The notes: generated by a model not told the origin, from the sequence alone. A DNA stretch of 64,000 nucleotides from Pieris napi (GCF_905475465.1 NC_062245.1:1860001-1924000); one strand, 5' to 3'; positions 22,291 to 35,544 are shown, counted from the first letter of the stretch. Made by a program: numbers and translations.

Positions 22291-23966
22291 AGAGATTTTA
22301 AGATGATATAATATGTTCACGTTTTGTATACGTTTACGGTTATATTTATCAACATTTTTAGCTTTGTAAAGAAATTAATTATTGCATCTTTAATCCTTAA
22401 TCAGTTTTATGAGAGACTTCATCGGTTTTAGTTTTTAAATCTGTGAAATTGGCCGCCGACGTGCCTGACGCTTTCGCTAGAGGTTTAAGTGCCGAAAAGT
22501 GTATAAATATGAATAGATTTTAAAATATTGTGTTTCGTGATATTATTTGGTATATTATGTATTATATTTAAGCTTCATTGCACTGCCTTGGTATAGTATA
22601 TTTTATTTGATGGAGACGACAAACTATTAATATGTATTTACCTACTAAAACTTAAAGAAAATATATTTGCTAAGAGCAACAGAATAATATATGTTCATTG
22701 TTAAATTCAGCTTCTCATACCGCATAAGTAATTTGCGTTTAAATTTATAAAGACATACGATTATATATATTTGTTAAACCGTGCTGAACCGTGAAAAAAC
22801 TTGAATTACTTAATTTAAATTGCAAGGTCAATCGCGTTGTTAGGGAATATATTATTCAGATAAATTAACTTTATCGCCGCGAGTCAACGAAAATAATGCG
22901 TACTCGAAAACCGAACAAGTAGCGCCATCTATGAGCGATAAAGTGAACCACACATCCGAAGCAGGAACTAGCTTTGATATGACTTTCAACTATTTGCAAG
23001 GAAGTATATGAATATAAATACATTACAAGTAATGAAATTATTTGTACTTTTTGCTTATTTATTAATTTATCTATAATTCGTATTTATTTTAAATTACAGA
23101 TAAACAACTTTAAGAGTAACTTTAGAATAATTGTGGTTTCAAAGATCAACATCGTTATTTCGTAAATGAAAAGTAAGATAAATAGTAATTATATAATAAT
23201 TAATAATTTTAAAGCGTTTTATTTAAGTCAAACTATTTACTTGTAAAGTAATACTTGTTCAATATATATATATATATATATATATGTCTACCTATGTAAT
23301 GTTTTGTCACACAATTATTTAAATAATCATGGATACACAGACATTAATCTGTTTTTGCTCAGTTTTTTTGCAGCCAATATTTTTCTACAATCAGTTGATA
23401 TTTATTTCAAATCGTTTCCTTGAATATTATTTATACATAATCTGTACTATGTCATAGACAAATTATAATTAAAATAATCGTGGTAAATAATGATTTTATA
23501 AACGTATTACAAATAAACAAATATTTATTTAGTATAAAATGCATAGACTATAGACCATTCAAACTATTATAACATCAAATAAGCCCGCATATGAAAATGT
23601 GCCAAATGCGACTATTTCAATAAACGTATCCATACAACTTCCGGTAAAAATAAAATACAACTACGACCCAGAAACCAACAATCGTATCAAATTGTCCCGC
23701 CCACAATATTGCATTTTTATGACATGAACCCATGTTCACTAAGTCCATATGTACGTTATATTGGCAAGGAAAAGAATATTTTTTGGAAGGATTTTTGTGC
23801 GGTATTTATATATAATTTAATATATTTGATAACTTGTGTTATTGCGATATCGCACATGATGCACATGATTTTAACATTAGTTTCACGATTAGGACTTGCC
23901 GTGCGTTTTAGATGAATAAATGACTTTTGAATTGAATAAATATATAGAAAGTTCATTGTATTATCT
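22291..23966. other. Non-coding stretch between the promoter candidate and the Helitron-like element
   Basis: Very AT-rich. A GC-richer island at 22445-22500 gives a short open translation (KLAADVPDAFARGLSAEKC) with no recognised motif. Confidence 0.4.
23262..23285. repeat. (AT)n microsatellite
   Basis: About 12 AT units. Shorter ones lie at 4488-4503, 38743-38765 and 57847-57893. Confidence 0.95.
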
Positions 23967-24512
23967 AAATATATAAAACAGAGTCGTGTTAGTTACACCA
24001 CTTATAACTCATGATCGGCTGGACCGATGTTAGTTATCTCTTTTTTGGTGGATTCTTCTGCGCTCCGAATAGCAGAATAAGTAATTAAATATCGAATAAC
24101 AATAAATAAGTAAATTAATTTTACGAATGCAAACAGCATGTGGTGCCATCCGTTGACAAAACTGCGCATCATTTTTACGTCGAATTCGTGTCAGTTCAAT
24201 TCCGATCTTGAGGTGAACGAGGAGATACTTACAGGATTTGATCTAGATCGGAGACATGTGTTACCTCATCAAAAAATGTTGTATATCAGAAAGTACTTTG
24301 ACATGCAGTAACGCAATATTGGCACTAGAGAGGAGGCCTAATGTGTAAAACTGCCATTCTTCTTTCGCAATGGCACGCAATAAAACATTTCTGTATTTGC
24401 AAAAAGAAGTTGTATTAATGTTAACCTTAATGAAATCGTAAAATAAGTTAAACTAAAGTTAACACGATATTATTAGACTATAAGGTGGAACGAAGTTCGC
24501 CGGGTCAGCTAG
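23967..24512 (+). mobile_element. Helitron-like element of a second family
   Basis: Starts near ATATATAAAACAGAGTCGTG and ends CGGGTCAGCTAG at 24512, preceded by GGAACGAAGTTCGCC. A relic of the same 3' end lies at 52346-52371. No coding capacity. Confidence 0.6.
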
Positions 24513-25489
24513 TTTTGTGTATAATTAGTTTTGTATATATAATTCTACGTAAGAACTATGATTGCTGTTAATAATGTTACACATATATGATGTTACTTGT
24601 AGAACCCATGGAACATTATGAAGAAAACTCACGTTTAAGTGTTCATATGAATCAAATGAATGTCCCTGGGGTCGAATTATCCAATTTTTTTAAGGTATTC
24701 TTTATATATATGAACAAAATAATTTTCTATTCACCAACAGTTGATGTTAGTTTTAATAGTCTATGGATTACTAAGTATATATTTGTTTATTAGTAAAAAG
24801 CTTCTAAATAAGATTACTTTGATTATTTTAACTATAATGTGTCTGACATATTACAGATTATGTATAATTAATAAGAATATTCAAGGTAACGATTTGTGTT
24901 AAAATATTAAACTGATTTTAATAAATACTTGGTTCAAAAAACGCGTTTAAGTGATCTTATACATAAAAAAAATCTTAACGAGCCTTGTACTAACAAAGTT
25001 GCTTTTTCCAACTTTGATTCCAAGTTATTCGTTATATAATATATGAACAAAATCATATTATTTCATATCTTAGGTAATTACATAAGATCTCTAGGCATGT
25101 GTAACCTGGGAATGTGTAATATTTGTAGGTCAGGTGAAACTGATATTTCTTGAGAAAGAAAATAATATTGTGTGAGAATTATGGCTATCATATTCATTAA
25201 TGGTGATATATTTTTTTAATAATTTGTTGTTTATTCTGTGATGTGATCTTTATTTATTTATTAAAATTTATCACATCGTGCATAATGCTATATCTACAGT
25301 ATATGTTACAAGCTATCTTTTATAAAATATATGACATTTATGGTAAACATAAATCTTACGAAAAATACAATAAAAATTTCTAGTAAAATAGCGGATTAGG
25401 TATCAGATAGGCAATTAACAATGCTTTTTTGAATATTGATCTGCGCACTACCGAATATCTTAAACTCTGTGTTAGTTAGGTATGTTTTT

Positions 25490-25668
25490 GACATGTTTAC
25501 TCTAAGTCAGCATTTTTGTGATTCCTACTGTTGCTAACGTAGGATTACCTACTATTATTCTACTATTTTGCTATACATTTATTTGTGCAAAATATTTAAT
25601 TTATGTTATATTGAAATTGATGTATATGATTTGTAGTTTCATGTTTTTATGCATATATATACATATAC
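25490..25668 (+). repeat. Interspersed repeat, copy 2
   Basis: Partner of 22116-22290. It is flanked by ACCGAATATCTTAAACTCTG (25450) and ACAGAATATCTTAAACTCTG (25751), a second, shorter direct repeat bracketing it. Confidence 0.75.
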
Positions 25669-25669
25669 A

Positions 25670-27170
25670 TATATAGTTTTAAATTAATTTTTGTATTTTT
25701 TAAATTTTCTAATGCTTTTGTCCTAAATAATTCTTTGTGAAAATTAAACAGCGCACTACAGAATATCTTAAACTCTGGATATTTATTGTTTTTTCCGTTA
25801 TATTCTAGATAGATTATAATATAAACATTAGTACATAATATTAGAATTAGAAAATTAATTTAAATATAGCATATCTGTGAAACATATTGAAATATCCGCT
25901 TCATTCTGTTATATTCTATTCTTACGCGGTGATGACAAATAGCCCCCAATAGGTAATTGAGAAACTAAAAAGTTCCTTAAATTTGTACTGAATAAAATCA
26001 ATGAATAACTTCGTAACAATAATTGATAATTGGTTAATAATACAAATCATTTCTCTGTGTCATGTTGAACAGCCGTCCGACATCTGTCAAACTACCGAAT
26101 CATAGACAAGTAGACTCAAACGATCGCATTGAACTCTTGACCATAGATACGCTATTCATGTAAAACCTCGATTCATGCGATCTTGATACAAATCAACCTC
26201 TGCGTAACCTCGGATTAAGATTTCAAGAGGGATGACCGTTATTGGGTAGGGCTGTCAAAAATTGTAAGCCAAAATACTAATAATTATTTTATAAGATAAA
26301 CAATTTTTTTAATTTATTAATACAATTGTTTATCTACACATGCAGTGATTTATAAAACCAAAAACGGAAGAAAAAGAATGAAATACCTTGTATATGAAAG
26401 GAATATAAGCTTCATAAGGTTTCTAAAATATGTGCAATTGTACTTTAAATAAAAAATAAAGGGATCTTCACAAGAGGCAACCCTAGCCCTGACAATAATT
26501 CACGTGAGAAAACCAACAGAATAGCTTCGTTATGAGGTTCGAGGGCTCTCCAGTATTGTGCTGATGTCAGGTTCTTCCCGCCAAAATGCTAATGAGCTCA
26601 GCCTATATGGCGACATTGATTTGACGTATAATGTGCATATTAAAAACCAACTTTTGAACAAGCCTGATGAGCTGCATATTTAAATATGTTACTCATAATG
26701 TCTAATGGTATTGATGAATTTTAGTTTAGAGATTTGTCAAGTCTATAATTAGTTTTACATACCTTTGCACCTGTTTCAATTGTGTTGTTATAAAACTTAA
26801 TAACTATCTTTACTTCTTAATAAAATAATAATACATTTTGGTTGACATTTGCTATGGTACAAAGTGTATTAGAATATTTCATAAATGCCTCATAAATATT
26901 TACATATACAGTACAGTTTAATATTAAAAAATGTCAAAATTACAAGTATACTATACACTTTAAAACGAAAAAATCATTTAGTTACTGAAGGGAATTCAAT
27001 TAAATTTGTTTCATAATTGCCAAGAGCAACTTTTAAAAATAATAACTAGATAAAAAATGTGAAAGAAAGCGGGAAATCTAAATAAATAAATAATAGTATT
27101 TATTTATTAATTACAAATTGTTTTATGTAGAAATTATTGTCAAGTACTGTTAACATGCTAGTGTAACAGA
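25670..27170. other. Non-coding stretch, nothing recognised
   Basis: AT-rich with a slightly GC-richer patch at 26470-26640 without a coding frame or known motif. Confidence 0.45.
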
Positions 27171-27171
27171 G

Positions 27172-27930
27172 TTGGCCTAGTGGCTTCGGCGTGCGACTCT
27201 CAACCCTCAGGTCGAATGTCCAAACCCAGGCTGGGCAGCAATATACTTTCAAGCTCGTACCGAGAAAACCTGAAGAGACCGGTATGCCTTAAACCCAAAG
27301 AGTCAGAGTCACAGACGGCTGATCATCTTGACTATTAGATAACACAGTCAACAGATACAGAACTCAAAGGCCCAGATCTAAATGCTCATGCTCGCTTAAA
27401 TGTCATTGCTTGTGGCGGCGTCCATGCGTCGGGTTGTCTCTCTCCCTAAAATATGGCGATGGGGCCGATGGCTGGCCATGCGTCATACTCGTGAACGGGT
27501 GCTACTTGTGGTGACTGGTCGTACTTGAATTCGTGTATGCGGTGATGTTAATTATTTCGACTATGTGTTTGCGTGTTGTTCCCACGAGAATGTAAGTGCG
27601 TGCTCCTATTTCACCATGCCTCCTGCTGATAGAGGACAAGTCTTTGTTTTTAATTTATGTTATTATTATTAATTACATGTGGAACACGGTGTAATGGTTG
27701 CAGCTCCTTACAAACGTTGTGTAAAAAAAAAACATGGCGATTAAAAAGAGTGGCGGAGAGTTTATTGCCAGTTCTTCTCTTCCGTTCTACGCCCTTGATT
27801 TGAGAACTGGCACTAAATGTAAAATTAGAAGCATTAATATGTATTTCTTTACTGACAAGTCATAAGTGTACAATGTGTTACCTATATGATTAAATGATTT
27901 TTGAATTTTGTTGTAGCGCCACTGGTTTTA
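27172..27930 (+). mobile_element. Metulj-like SINE split by a ~525-bp insertion
   Basis: The head and body run from GTTGGCCTAGTGGCTTC (27172) to GGCCCAGATCTAAA (about 27382). The last bases of the family, TTGTAGCGCCACTGGTTTT, resume at 27911. The intervening 27383-27909 is a separate repeat. The B box region is rearranged (GTCCAAACCCAGG). Confidence 0.75.
27383..27909 (+). mobile_element. 5'-truncated retroelement inserted in the SINE
   Basis: A GC-richer front (27395-27640) is followed by a 3' part (27680-27905) that recurs at 49425-49600, 57745-57845 and, reversed and diverged, 20925-21010. It has the marks GCAGCTCCTTACAAACG, CAGTTCTTCTCTTCCG and CTTGATTTGAGAAC. It ends in AT-rich sequence next to the resumed SINE. 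It looks like the 3' end of a non-LTR element; no coding domain is recognisable. Confidence 0.55.
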
Positions 27931-28465
27931 TTAGTTAACATACATTTTATGCTGTGAACTAAATACCATTCATGTTTGTTCTTTATTAAAAACAATATAC
28001 CGTATAGGTTTCAAAGGCTGTTTATAAATGTATACAAAATAACACAAAACTTTAACAGACAAAGTTACAAAGCCGAAAATAATTATGCTAAATAATTTAG
28101 GTTCATTATTCTCAGTAAAAGCTAAAAATGTTTTAAACGACAATTAACTTGACAATGTCGCTTTTGACCGTTTGACCTAACGACCTGACTTTCACGTTAC
28201 ACAGCTGTTTATTTTTTATATTGTTCTCTCCTAAATATACCGTAATAACTGTTAATTATTTTTAGCTGAGAGAAAAATTAAAAATCGTACGAACGTAATA
28301 ATTTTTATATTGCTTGCAATTTCGCCCGCATGTGTATTTTGGAAGGAATTGTTATCTCTTCATGGCATAAACGTTGTTTCAGTCAATTTACATAAAACTA
28401 TAATTAAAAAAATAAAAGTGGATGTTTAATAACTTTTAACTTATAAAACCAGTGTCGGTAAAATC

Positions 28466-28690
28466 TGTTTGTGTTTCTAATAGGACAATCAGGTTTCTGT
28501 GCCTGACACAAGCGCTTGACTCTTTGGGTATAAGGCATGCCAGTCTCCTCACGATGTCTTCTTTCATCGTACGAGTGAGTTTTAATTGCTCACTTAGAAA
28601 AAAAGTCTATTGGTACACAGCCAGGGTTCGAACCTACGTCTCCAGGGATGAGAGTCGCACTCCAAATTGGGCAAACACTGTTCATTCTTT
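28466..28690 (-). mobile_element. Metulj-like SINE
   Basis: Reverse copy: CTGTGCCTGACACAAGCG, GACTCTTTGGGTATAAGGC, TCCTCACGATGTC and the complement B box GGGTTCGAACC. Confidence 0.82.
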
Positions 28691-29346
28691 TGAAAATGGA
28701 ACATAGAGTTTAACCGTATAAAAAATAGTTTGATTTAAAGAAAACGCGCTCCGACAAAAAATCTATAACAAAATAACCATAAATACCATTTATTTATAAT
28801 TAGTTACAAAGTTTCATTTATAATAGCAATGATAACAAACAACACAACTGCAACGAAATATTTAAATAACTTTTCTTATTTAAATAAACTTTATATAATA
28901 AGATTAATAAGCATATACATTATACATATATACCGTTCTACGACCCCATCTCAACCGACCGTATAAATAATAATCATACTTTGAATCCAAATGTCTGTCA
29001 ATCAAAACAATTGAGAACTTAAAACAGCAATCTAAATAAAAAACATTGGACTTCAATCTGTAGAATCGACATCCCGAGCCGCTAGAAAAGCATCCACTCA
29101 AATTGATGTGATAAAAAATAAATTAAAATAACTCGTGAGGCCAGATGATATCGACACTAACGCATCCATTGTGCCTTCGGATCTAGTAGTCTCTAATTGC
29201 GGCGTCTTTGTAATACAAAATGAGGTGTTACTCTTCTATTAAATAATAAGTGGTTCGATTCTTGACGAGAATCGTTACATTGGCTGTCAGATTTCAAATT
29301 GGTTGCCGTATTAGTTATTTATTTAACATTGTCTTTCTTTTTACAG

Positions 29347-29896
29347 ATAACGAGGAACGCCGCGCATGGAAAGGTATAAAGGAGGTCCAAATAAAGCGTC
29401 GCCGTACGCTTCTTGGACAAGTTATACCTGGAGCAAACATGCTAGCCAAAAACTTTTGCGTAACGCAGACGTAGATACGAAAGATAATGATCTGTATAGT
29501 GACATTGATCAATTACAATCTAATATCATCAATACAGTTATAGCAACAGAACCGGAAGAAAATGACTTCGAAGAAGTCAGAAAGAACGTATGGAGCGATG
29601 TTGATGACGAACTTTACATAACAAATATAATAAAAGAAAGGACTACAAATGAAGTGAAACGCGTAGTACGTGATACTAGTTGGAGTGTTAGTGATTACAG
29701 TGAGGTTGTGAATAGTGTTAAGTTAGATAAATCCGATATGTGGGACCTGGAACCTACGGACCTAAAGGAGTGTGATTGTCTTGGACCACCTCCTGAATTC
29801 CTGTTGCCTCCTCCGCCTCGGCCGCCTTTCCTACAGGCGGAATACTATTGTGGGGACGATCCGATAGCGGATCTGGAGACCTGCGATACGGAACCA
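29347..29896 (+). CDS. First coding exon of an unrecognised single-pass membrane protein (coding from 29366)
   Basis: The exon starts after a pyrimidine-rich acceptor (AG at 29345-29346) and ends at a consensus donor GTAAGT (29897). The frame of the ATG at 29366 is closed upstream by TAA at 29348-29350, so translation starts here and the exon before it is untranslated. It encodes residues 1-177 and ends in phase 0. The segment is acidic, has no N-terminal hydrophobic signal peptide, carries four cysteines (136, 138, 162, 173) and a proline-rich patch at 141-154. The next exon supplies a membrane helix followed by a basic stretch, so by the positive-inside rule this part should face outside or the lumen, which is unusual for a long segment without a signal peptide. 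I do not recognise the family. Base composition and codon use are clearly coding-like against the AT-rich introns. Confidence 0.82.
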
Positions 29897-31284
29897 GTAA
29901 GTTTAAATTTTATTTTATTTCCTAATGCGCTCAAAAAGGTACATCTAGGTCTGCTATTTAGACTAAGACTCCCATCGACCCTAAAACTATCAATTTAGGA
30001 TTTCATTAGTAAAAACTAGACAAATACGGTATCACATTTTAATTTTTTGATACTACTTTATTATAAGGTAAATTAAGATAAAACTCTTTTCCTTATATTA
30101 TTAGAATATACAGTTTAATGCAAAAGAAACAAAAGCATATCTGTAAATAGCAAGTTTAATGTGGATTCTAATTGGAATGTCGCTTCATCTAGCAACGATC
30201 TGGACAAAGCGTTTGAGCAAGTGACACGTACTCATTATTTAGATTTTAAATGAGTCACGTTTCAAATTATACTTAGACCGTTTGTGATAAAAGTATTCGT
30301 GACATTTAAAATAAAAGTTGAATTTTCTCTTTAGTCATCAGTTCCAAAGTCATTAGTAAACTATGCCATCTACGACTATCCGAAAATCTTTAGTATGTAA
30401 TACCTAACATTAGCTGAAATATTGAGAATTTTTGCTTAAAATTAAATCGCTAATTTAGAATAAATATAGCTTTTAAACTTATCGAATAGGTTCATTAATA
30501 AGAATACGTATCGAAATATATATTTGAAGATATTTAAATAGGTTTAGTAGTTCCTTATTGGACAGCACCACTTAGAATTTCAATTTCACTTAATTGTGTA
30601 TTTATTTCCTTCTCGCAACTCTATGTTTTATGTGCGTACCTCTAAAATTGTTCGTAGTTTTTTTTTTATTGTTCAAAATGCAAGCAAATTTTGCTTACCT
30701 CACTTGATACGTTCACTTTATCTGTAGCATCTTTAACAGCCGTCACTTAAGCACGATAAAACTTTTTATTAATAGGTGTTTTTGATAAACCGTAGTTTGT
30801 TTTTACGTTTCAATCAGATAATGGTTATTGTTTAATGCCGTTTCGAAATGCTTCCTTTCTCCTATTGTCCCTTACTAAACAGTGACGTATCGCTCAATCT
30901 TATCTCTTCCATGTTTTGTCCTAGAATGGTAATGAATAAGCGGTTTCGAGTAACTAAGTAAATATTTAGTATAATGCACTTAATGAAGGCGCGGCTACAA
31001 TACATTTTATCTTGAGATCTCAAAGTTTTTTACGATGTCTATAAAGCTTTCCTTTAACTTGGATTAAATGTGTGTAGAGTACGGACGCCGCTTATTACAC
31101 TTGCCTTCCCACCGAAGCCAATAAAACGATTGTATTATTTGAGGTAATTTTGAGACAAAGCATTGTTTTTTCTATTACTTTACGATGCTTGGGGATTTGA
31201 AATCCCAGTAGGTATGTTATTAATATGTCAAAAACGATTTTCATATAATTGATCATTAGTTTCTTACCTTCAAATTTTGTTTAT

Positions 31285-31432
31285 ATGACGCTCGTACGGT
31301 GAAGGAAAACATCGTGAGGACACCAGAATGACTTAGACCCGAAAAGTCCTATTGTAGTATATGTAATATGAGGGATATATTAAAAAAAAACATAAAACAT
31401 ACAGAAATCTGAGGCCCTAGTGATATTTACTG
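31285..31432 (+). mobile_element. Metulj-like SINE, head missing, variant subfamily
   Basis: From GCTCGTACGGTGAAGGAAAA to GAAATCTGAGGCCCTAG. It has CCTATTGTAGTATAT in place of the usual GTCAGGCACAGGAGG segment, a change shared with the copy at 33328. Confidence 0.75.
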
Positions 31433-32579
31433 ACCACAGTAAGGAATATATGCCTATTAAGAAAAAAAGGAATTTGTTTATTCCCAACACAAAAATACAT
31501 AGTATTTACCATATTCGTAACGTACATTGTAATAATAATAAATAGAAAATGAAAACAAATTTGGTACCTGTGGCAGTGTACTTTAAACTTTTAGCATTTT
31601 CTCGCTGTATTACTATACTTATTCGTTAAAAAATAATAATATAATATGAGCCTTTATTCAGACAGAATTTTACATAAATTTAATCTTAAACTAGTGACTC
31701 TACCGGTGCGACAACCCATCTGTATTCCCGTCTTTAGCAAAGGCCTATTAGATATATAGCGAATAATTCATTGACAAATATCTTAATTATAAATTCAGGT
31801 AAAAAAATTGTATCTGACTGTAAGCTAAATTATTCCCGTTCATGATTATCACCGCGCTCTAGAACTCGAAAGGTGCTTTCTATTTGGAGTTATGGAAGTC
31901 TGTGGTAACGGTTTATTGCTTAGATTTCGTAAGTACACGAAATGCTAACATTGATACAGTATGTTTACTTACTTCATTCTCGCCCTCGCTAAAGCCTGGC
32001 ATTAAGAACAGTAATCTTAGAATTAGAGGCAGCGTTAGTCATCATTTTTTGTATACTTTTAAATCAACCATCAATTTCTCTTGATATTGAAGCTATATTA
32101 AGTACCTATATTATGTACGTATAGTACATTTATTTATTTTCATTTTATTTACATATGCAAAAATATGGTACAAAAATGTGTAGGTGGTAAAACGGTAAAT
32201 TCGCATATTCTGCCACACACAATGGCGCGCAAATTTGTCTCAAGGAATTTTACATTTTACATTATTAGCCAAAGTCAATTCTTATATTATTTGTATCGTA
32301 CATATCATATATTATTAAATTTATATCAACTACAGTTTCTCACCCAAGTAATCATTTATTGAATATCACATTTTTATCCAAAAGTAATACACCAAATCGT
32401 TTAGTAAAGACTCTAGTCGGAAGATTTTTTAATTCTTTTGGTAATTTATTGTAAACCTTAATTGCCATACAAAAAGTGTTTTCCTAAACAGTTCCAGAAT
32501 GATTTTTGGCGCAGCCAATTTCTCTCCATGTCTACTTCTTACTTCGAATTCTACATTCATAACAGAAGCCACACAATAG

Positions 32580-32795
32580 TGTCGTGCGACCCTCATCCTT
32601 GAGGTCATAGGTTCGATCCCCGGATGTGCATTTAACATTCGCTCGAACGAAGAAGGAAAAACATCATGAGGAAACCGGCTTGCCTTAGACCCAAAAAGTC
32701 GGCGTGTGTCAGATACAGGAGGCTGATTACTATTGCCTATTAGATTGACAAATAATAATTAAACAGATACAGAAAGAGGCCCAGACGGTATATTT
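32580..32795 (+). mobile_element. Metulj-like SINE
   Basis: From GTGCGACCCTCATCC through B box GGTTCGATCCC, CATTCGCTCGAACG and CTTAGACCCAAAAAGTCGG to AGAGGCCCAGACGG. The segment between the B box and CATTTAACATTCG is shortened. Confidence 0.85.
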
Positions 32796-33327
32796 ATTAT
32801 TTAAAGTTAGGTGATTCAATTATAAACCGGATTGATTTATCTGGAGCAGAAATTTAGACGTTCAGCAATTATATATTTCAAATCTACAAATGTTCGCGTC
32901 ACGCGCTGATTGAAATTCAATTTCAATTAAATTTGTTTAGTGTTCTCTACATACTTAATTAAATAGAAGAGATATTTAATAATAATCCATTTAATTACGA
33001 CATTAACTGAATCAAAGCGAGCAGAAAAAATCCTTAAAAAATAACCAAGATATCGCTTAAGCTACCTTTCAAACAAAAAACTTAAACAAAACCCGTCAAT
33101 CCGATTAGGACCTACGATACACGTCAAACTTCTAACCCTTTTTTGCGTTAGGGTAAATGGCTTATAACCGCCCCTAAAACCTTGTAAGGCCTATGCTAAA
33201 GTAACGTTGTAACGGCTATTTAATTTGAATAAAAATATTAAAAGATCTCGGATGTTTTATTAATTAATTCAATTTGGTTAGATAAGCTAGTGCATATAAT
33301 ATTTAAGGCCTAAATAGGTACTGTCTC

Positions 33328-33702
33328 AGGAGTACTGTTGGGGTAGTGGCTCGACCGATTTCAATGGACTTTTCATTGTATGCGCGTTTAAGTCGCTCGG
33401 ACGGTGAAGGAAAACATCGTGAGGAAACTATGCCCTTTAAATAATCCTGTGTAATTCCATTTTTTTATTATATGTTTTAAATACTGTGATTCGTTAACAA
33501 TTACCAAGTAATTTGTTTCCTAAAACCTATCATTTATAATTTCTTAAGTGATCAATTTAATTTTATATATTAAAATTATGTATGTATGTTACATAGAGGG
33601 TCATACGATTTAGAAAGGCTAAGACCCTATTGTAGTATATTTAAATTGCCTATTACGAAAACTAATCATCACGAAACAAATACAGAAATCAAAGGCTGCA
33701 CT
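33328..33702 (+). mobile_element. Metulj-like SINE interrupted by ~175 bp
   Basis: Front part 33331-33432 (GTAGTGGCTCG... to GTGAGGAAACTATGCC), then unrelated AT-rich DNA, then the rear part 33609-33700 with CCTATTGTAGTATAT and ACAAATACAGAAATC. Same variant subfamily as 31285. Confidence 0.65.
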
Positions 33703-33924
33703 AGTATTTAGATAAATACTGCCTCAAATTTATCAAACGACTTGACCAATGTTAAGAAAAACGTGGAACTTTCGTCGTTCAAAAATGTTAATCACGAAAA
33801 CACTTGTAATATAGGTGACGCTGTAATAAAATTTCCCTTTCTATCTATAATTTAAAACTAATTTTACCAGAATAAAAACTATAATTAAGTAATTATAAAT
33901 TGATTAAAATTATAAGACCATTAG

Positions 33925-34110
33925 TCTTGGCTGCGGCGTTATGCCTAGGATTGTAGGCCGAGTCCATTCCATCCAATTTCTCCAAAACTTCCAGCGCTCC
34001 CTGACCTGTACTACCGCCAATTTCTGGCGGAAGCAGGTCTTCCTCCACTCTGTCGATGTAGTGGCACCTGTTCTACTACCACAACTGCGACTACTACTAG
34101 TCGATTATAA
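33925..34110 (-). other. GC-rich island of unknown nature
   Basis: A GC-rich block in the 13.9-kb intron. On the - strand one frame stays open and reads TEWRKTCFRQKLAVVQVRER with many Trp/Arg, protein-like but unrecognised. It also contains the small hairpin CCGCCAATTTCTGGCGG. Probably a decayed mobile-element gene end. Confidence 0.35.
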
Positions 34111-34495
34111 AAAAAATCAATCATTATAATAGTGTGTCGTGTTAATCTAACCGTTTTCAAAGTAAATAAATTTGTTACGAATTAAAAATGACACGCTCGT
34201 TAGGTGTCCAAAGACATAATTTTCCCTAATTGGCCTTTAAATTGTTGCGGTCTAGCGAATTGAGTTGTTGAAATTAATAAGACCAATTTCTTAGAGTCGC
34301 CGAGTTGATTCACACTTCGAGGAATCCTCGGGTGGCCTACGGGTAAGGCACAGTTTTAATTAAACAGTTGTAACAAGCCTTTTTATAAATTAATTTTGCT
34401 CAAAATGCATGATATTTTTAAGCTATTTTTAACATTAGATTACTACTTCATAAGTTGATTGAGTTTAATTCTCATTTTTTGGTGACTTGTAATAA

Positions 34496-34560
34496 CAGGT
34501 TTTCCCAACCTTTTTCAAGCACCAGTCTCTCAGTATAATACATAGCTTTAAGCTTATTGT
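34496..34560 (+). mobile_element. Fragment of a hAT-like MITE end
   Basis: CAGGTTTTCCCAACCTTTTTC resembles the left end of the hAT-type MITEs. No right end was found. Confidence 0.3.
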
Positions 34561-34595
34561 CAAGTTTATTATTATTATTATTAATTAAATTAAAT

Positions 34596-34629
34596 TAAGT
34601 TAAAGTAAGTTTAAGTTAAAGTAAGTTTA
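34596..34629 (+). repeat. 16-bp tandem repeat, two copies
   Basis: AAGTTAAAGTAAGTTT repeated in a run of simple A/T/G sequence. Confidence 0.8.
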
Positions 34630-34729
34630 TCATAAAGCAATGTATCATGTATAAGATAAATAAATTCTCATTCTCATTTAAACCCTATATCTAAAGCACT
34701 TTTCATTTTAATAATTATAAATGGAAATT

Positions 34730-35010
34730 AGAAGATGAGTGGGACCTTTAAATTAAAAGTTGACTGTTATATATATACGCGTCAAAGATAGTACAAAAAT
34801 ATGATATACATATATAGTATAAACATCATAGCTCAAAAGACCTAATAAGGATAATAATAATATACAACCTACTTTATCGTAAATATATAAATGAGGCGCT
34901 TTAACCTTTAAAATAAAACTTGACTGTTAAATACACGTAAAAGATAGTATAGAGCTATGATATAGTATAAACGTCAAAGCTCAAAAGGCTAAATATGTAA
35001 AAGTGGCTCT
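34730..35010 (+). repeat. Diverged tandem duplication
   Basis: GACTGTTATATA...GATAGTA...GCTCAAAAG (from about 34740) recurs as GACTGTTAAATA...GATAGTA...GCTCAAAAG (from about 34905), with shared CTTTAA.TTAAAA starts. Confidence 0.65.
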
Positions 35011-35065
35011 ATAACCTCTAGGTCTTAAGAATTGTGTAAGTATTTCATTATCATAAAATTTTCTT

Positions 35066-35156
35066 AATAGCCAAGTAGATGACACATTTTTTGCTGGGTT
35101 AAAACCTACGACCTCAGGGATAAGAGTAGCGAGCTAGAGTAGTACACTGCTCCTTA
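35066..35156 (-). mobile_element. Metulj-like SINE fragment
   Basis: Reverse remnant: GCCAAGTAGATGA, then a jump to CCTACGACCTCAGGGATAAG and the head complement ending ACACTGCTCC. The body is deleted. Confidence 0.65.
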
Positions 35157-35544
35157 TCGTAAATATACGACTACTATTTTTATCATTCTGTGCATACTTA
35201 GCTAGGATTAAGTTTAAGCTTCATATAAATTTGTAGGTGGTATGAGGTTTTTATCTGTGACCAGTTGAGCTTATAATTCGCTATCAAGAATTTATTATCT
35301 AGATTGTAATCCCAGGGTAATATAAATAAAGATAAGTTTATAACATTCCCTTCAAAGAAAACCGGTGATATTTTAAGAAGCTTTAATTTGGACTTGAACT
35401 TTTTTAAATACTTAATAATTGAATTGATTCTATTTTTGAATACTCTAAACAACTTACGAGTCTGTGTAAGAATTTTTTTTTATTTTAGCTCACATAAAAT
35501 CGTTATTATTTCTGTTAAAACTATGCAGTGAATTTTTTTTACGG

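Noticed and set aside
29897..29998. Extension of the exon frame to the stop at 29998
   Set aside because: The sequence past 29896 turns AT-rich directly after a consensus GTAAGT donor; the frame merely runs into the intron.
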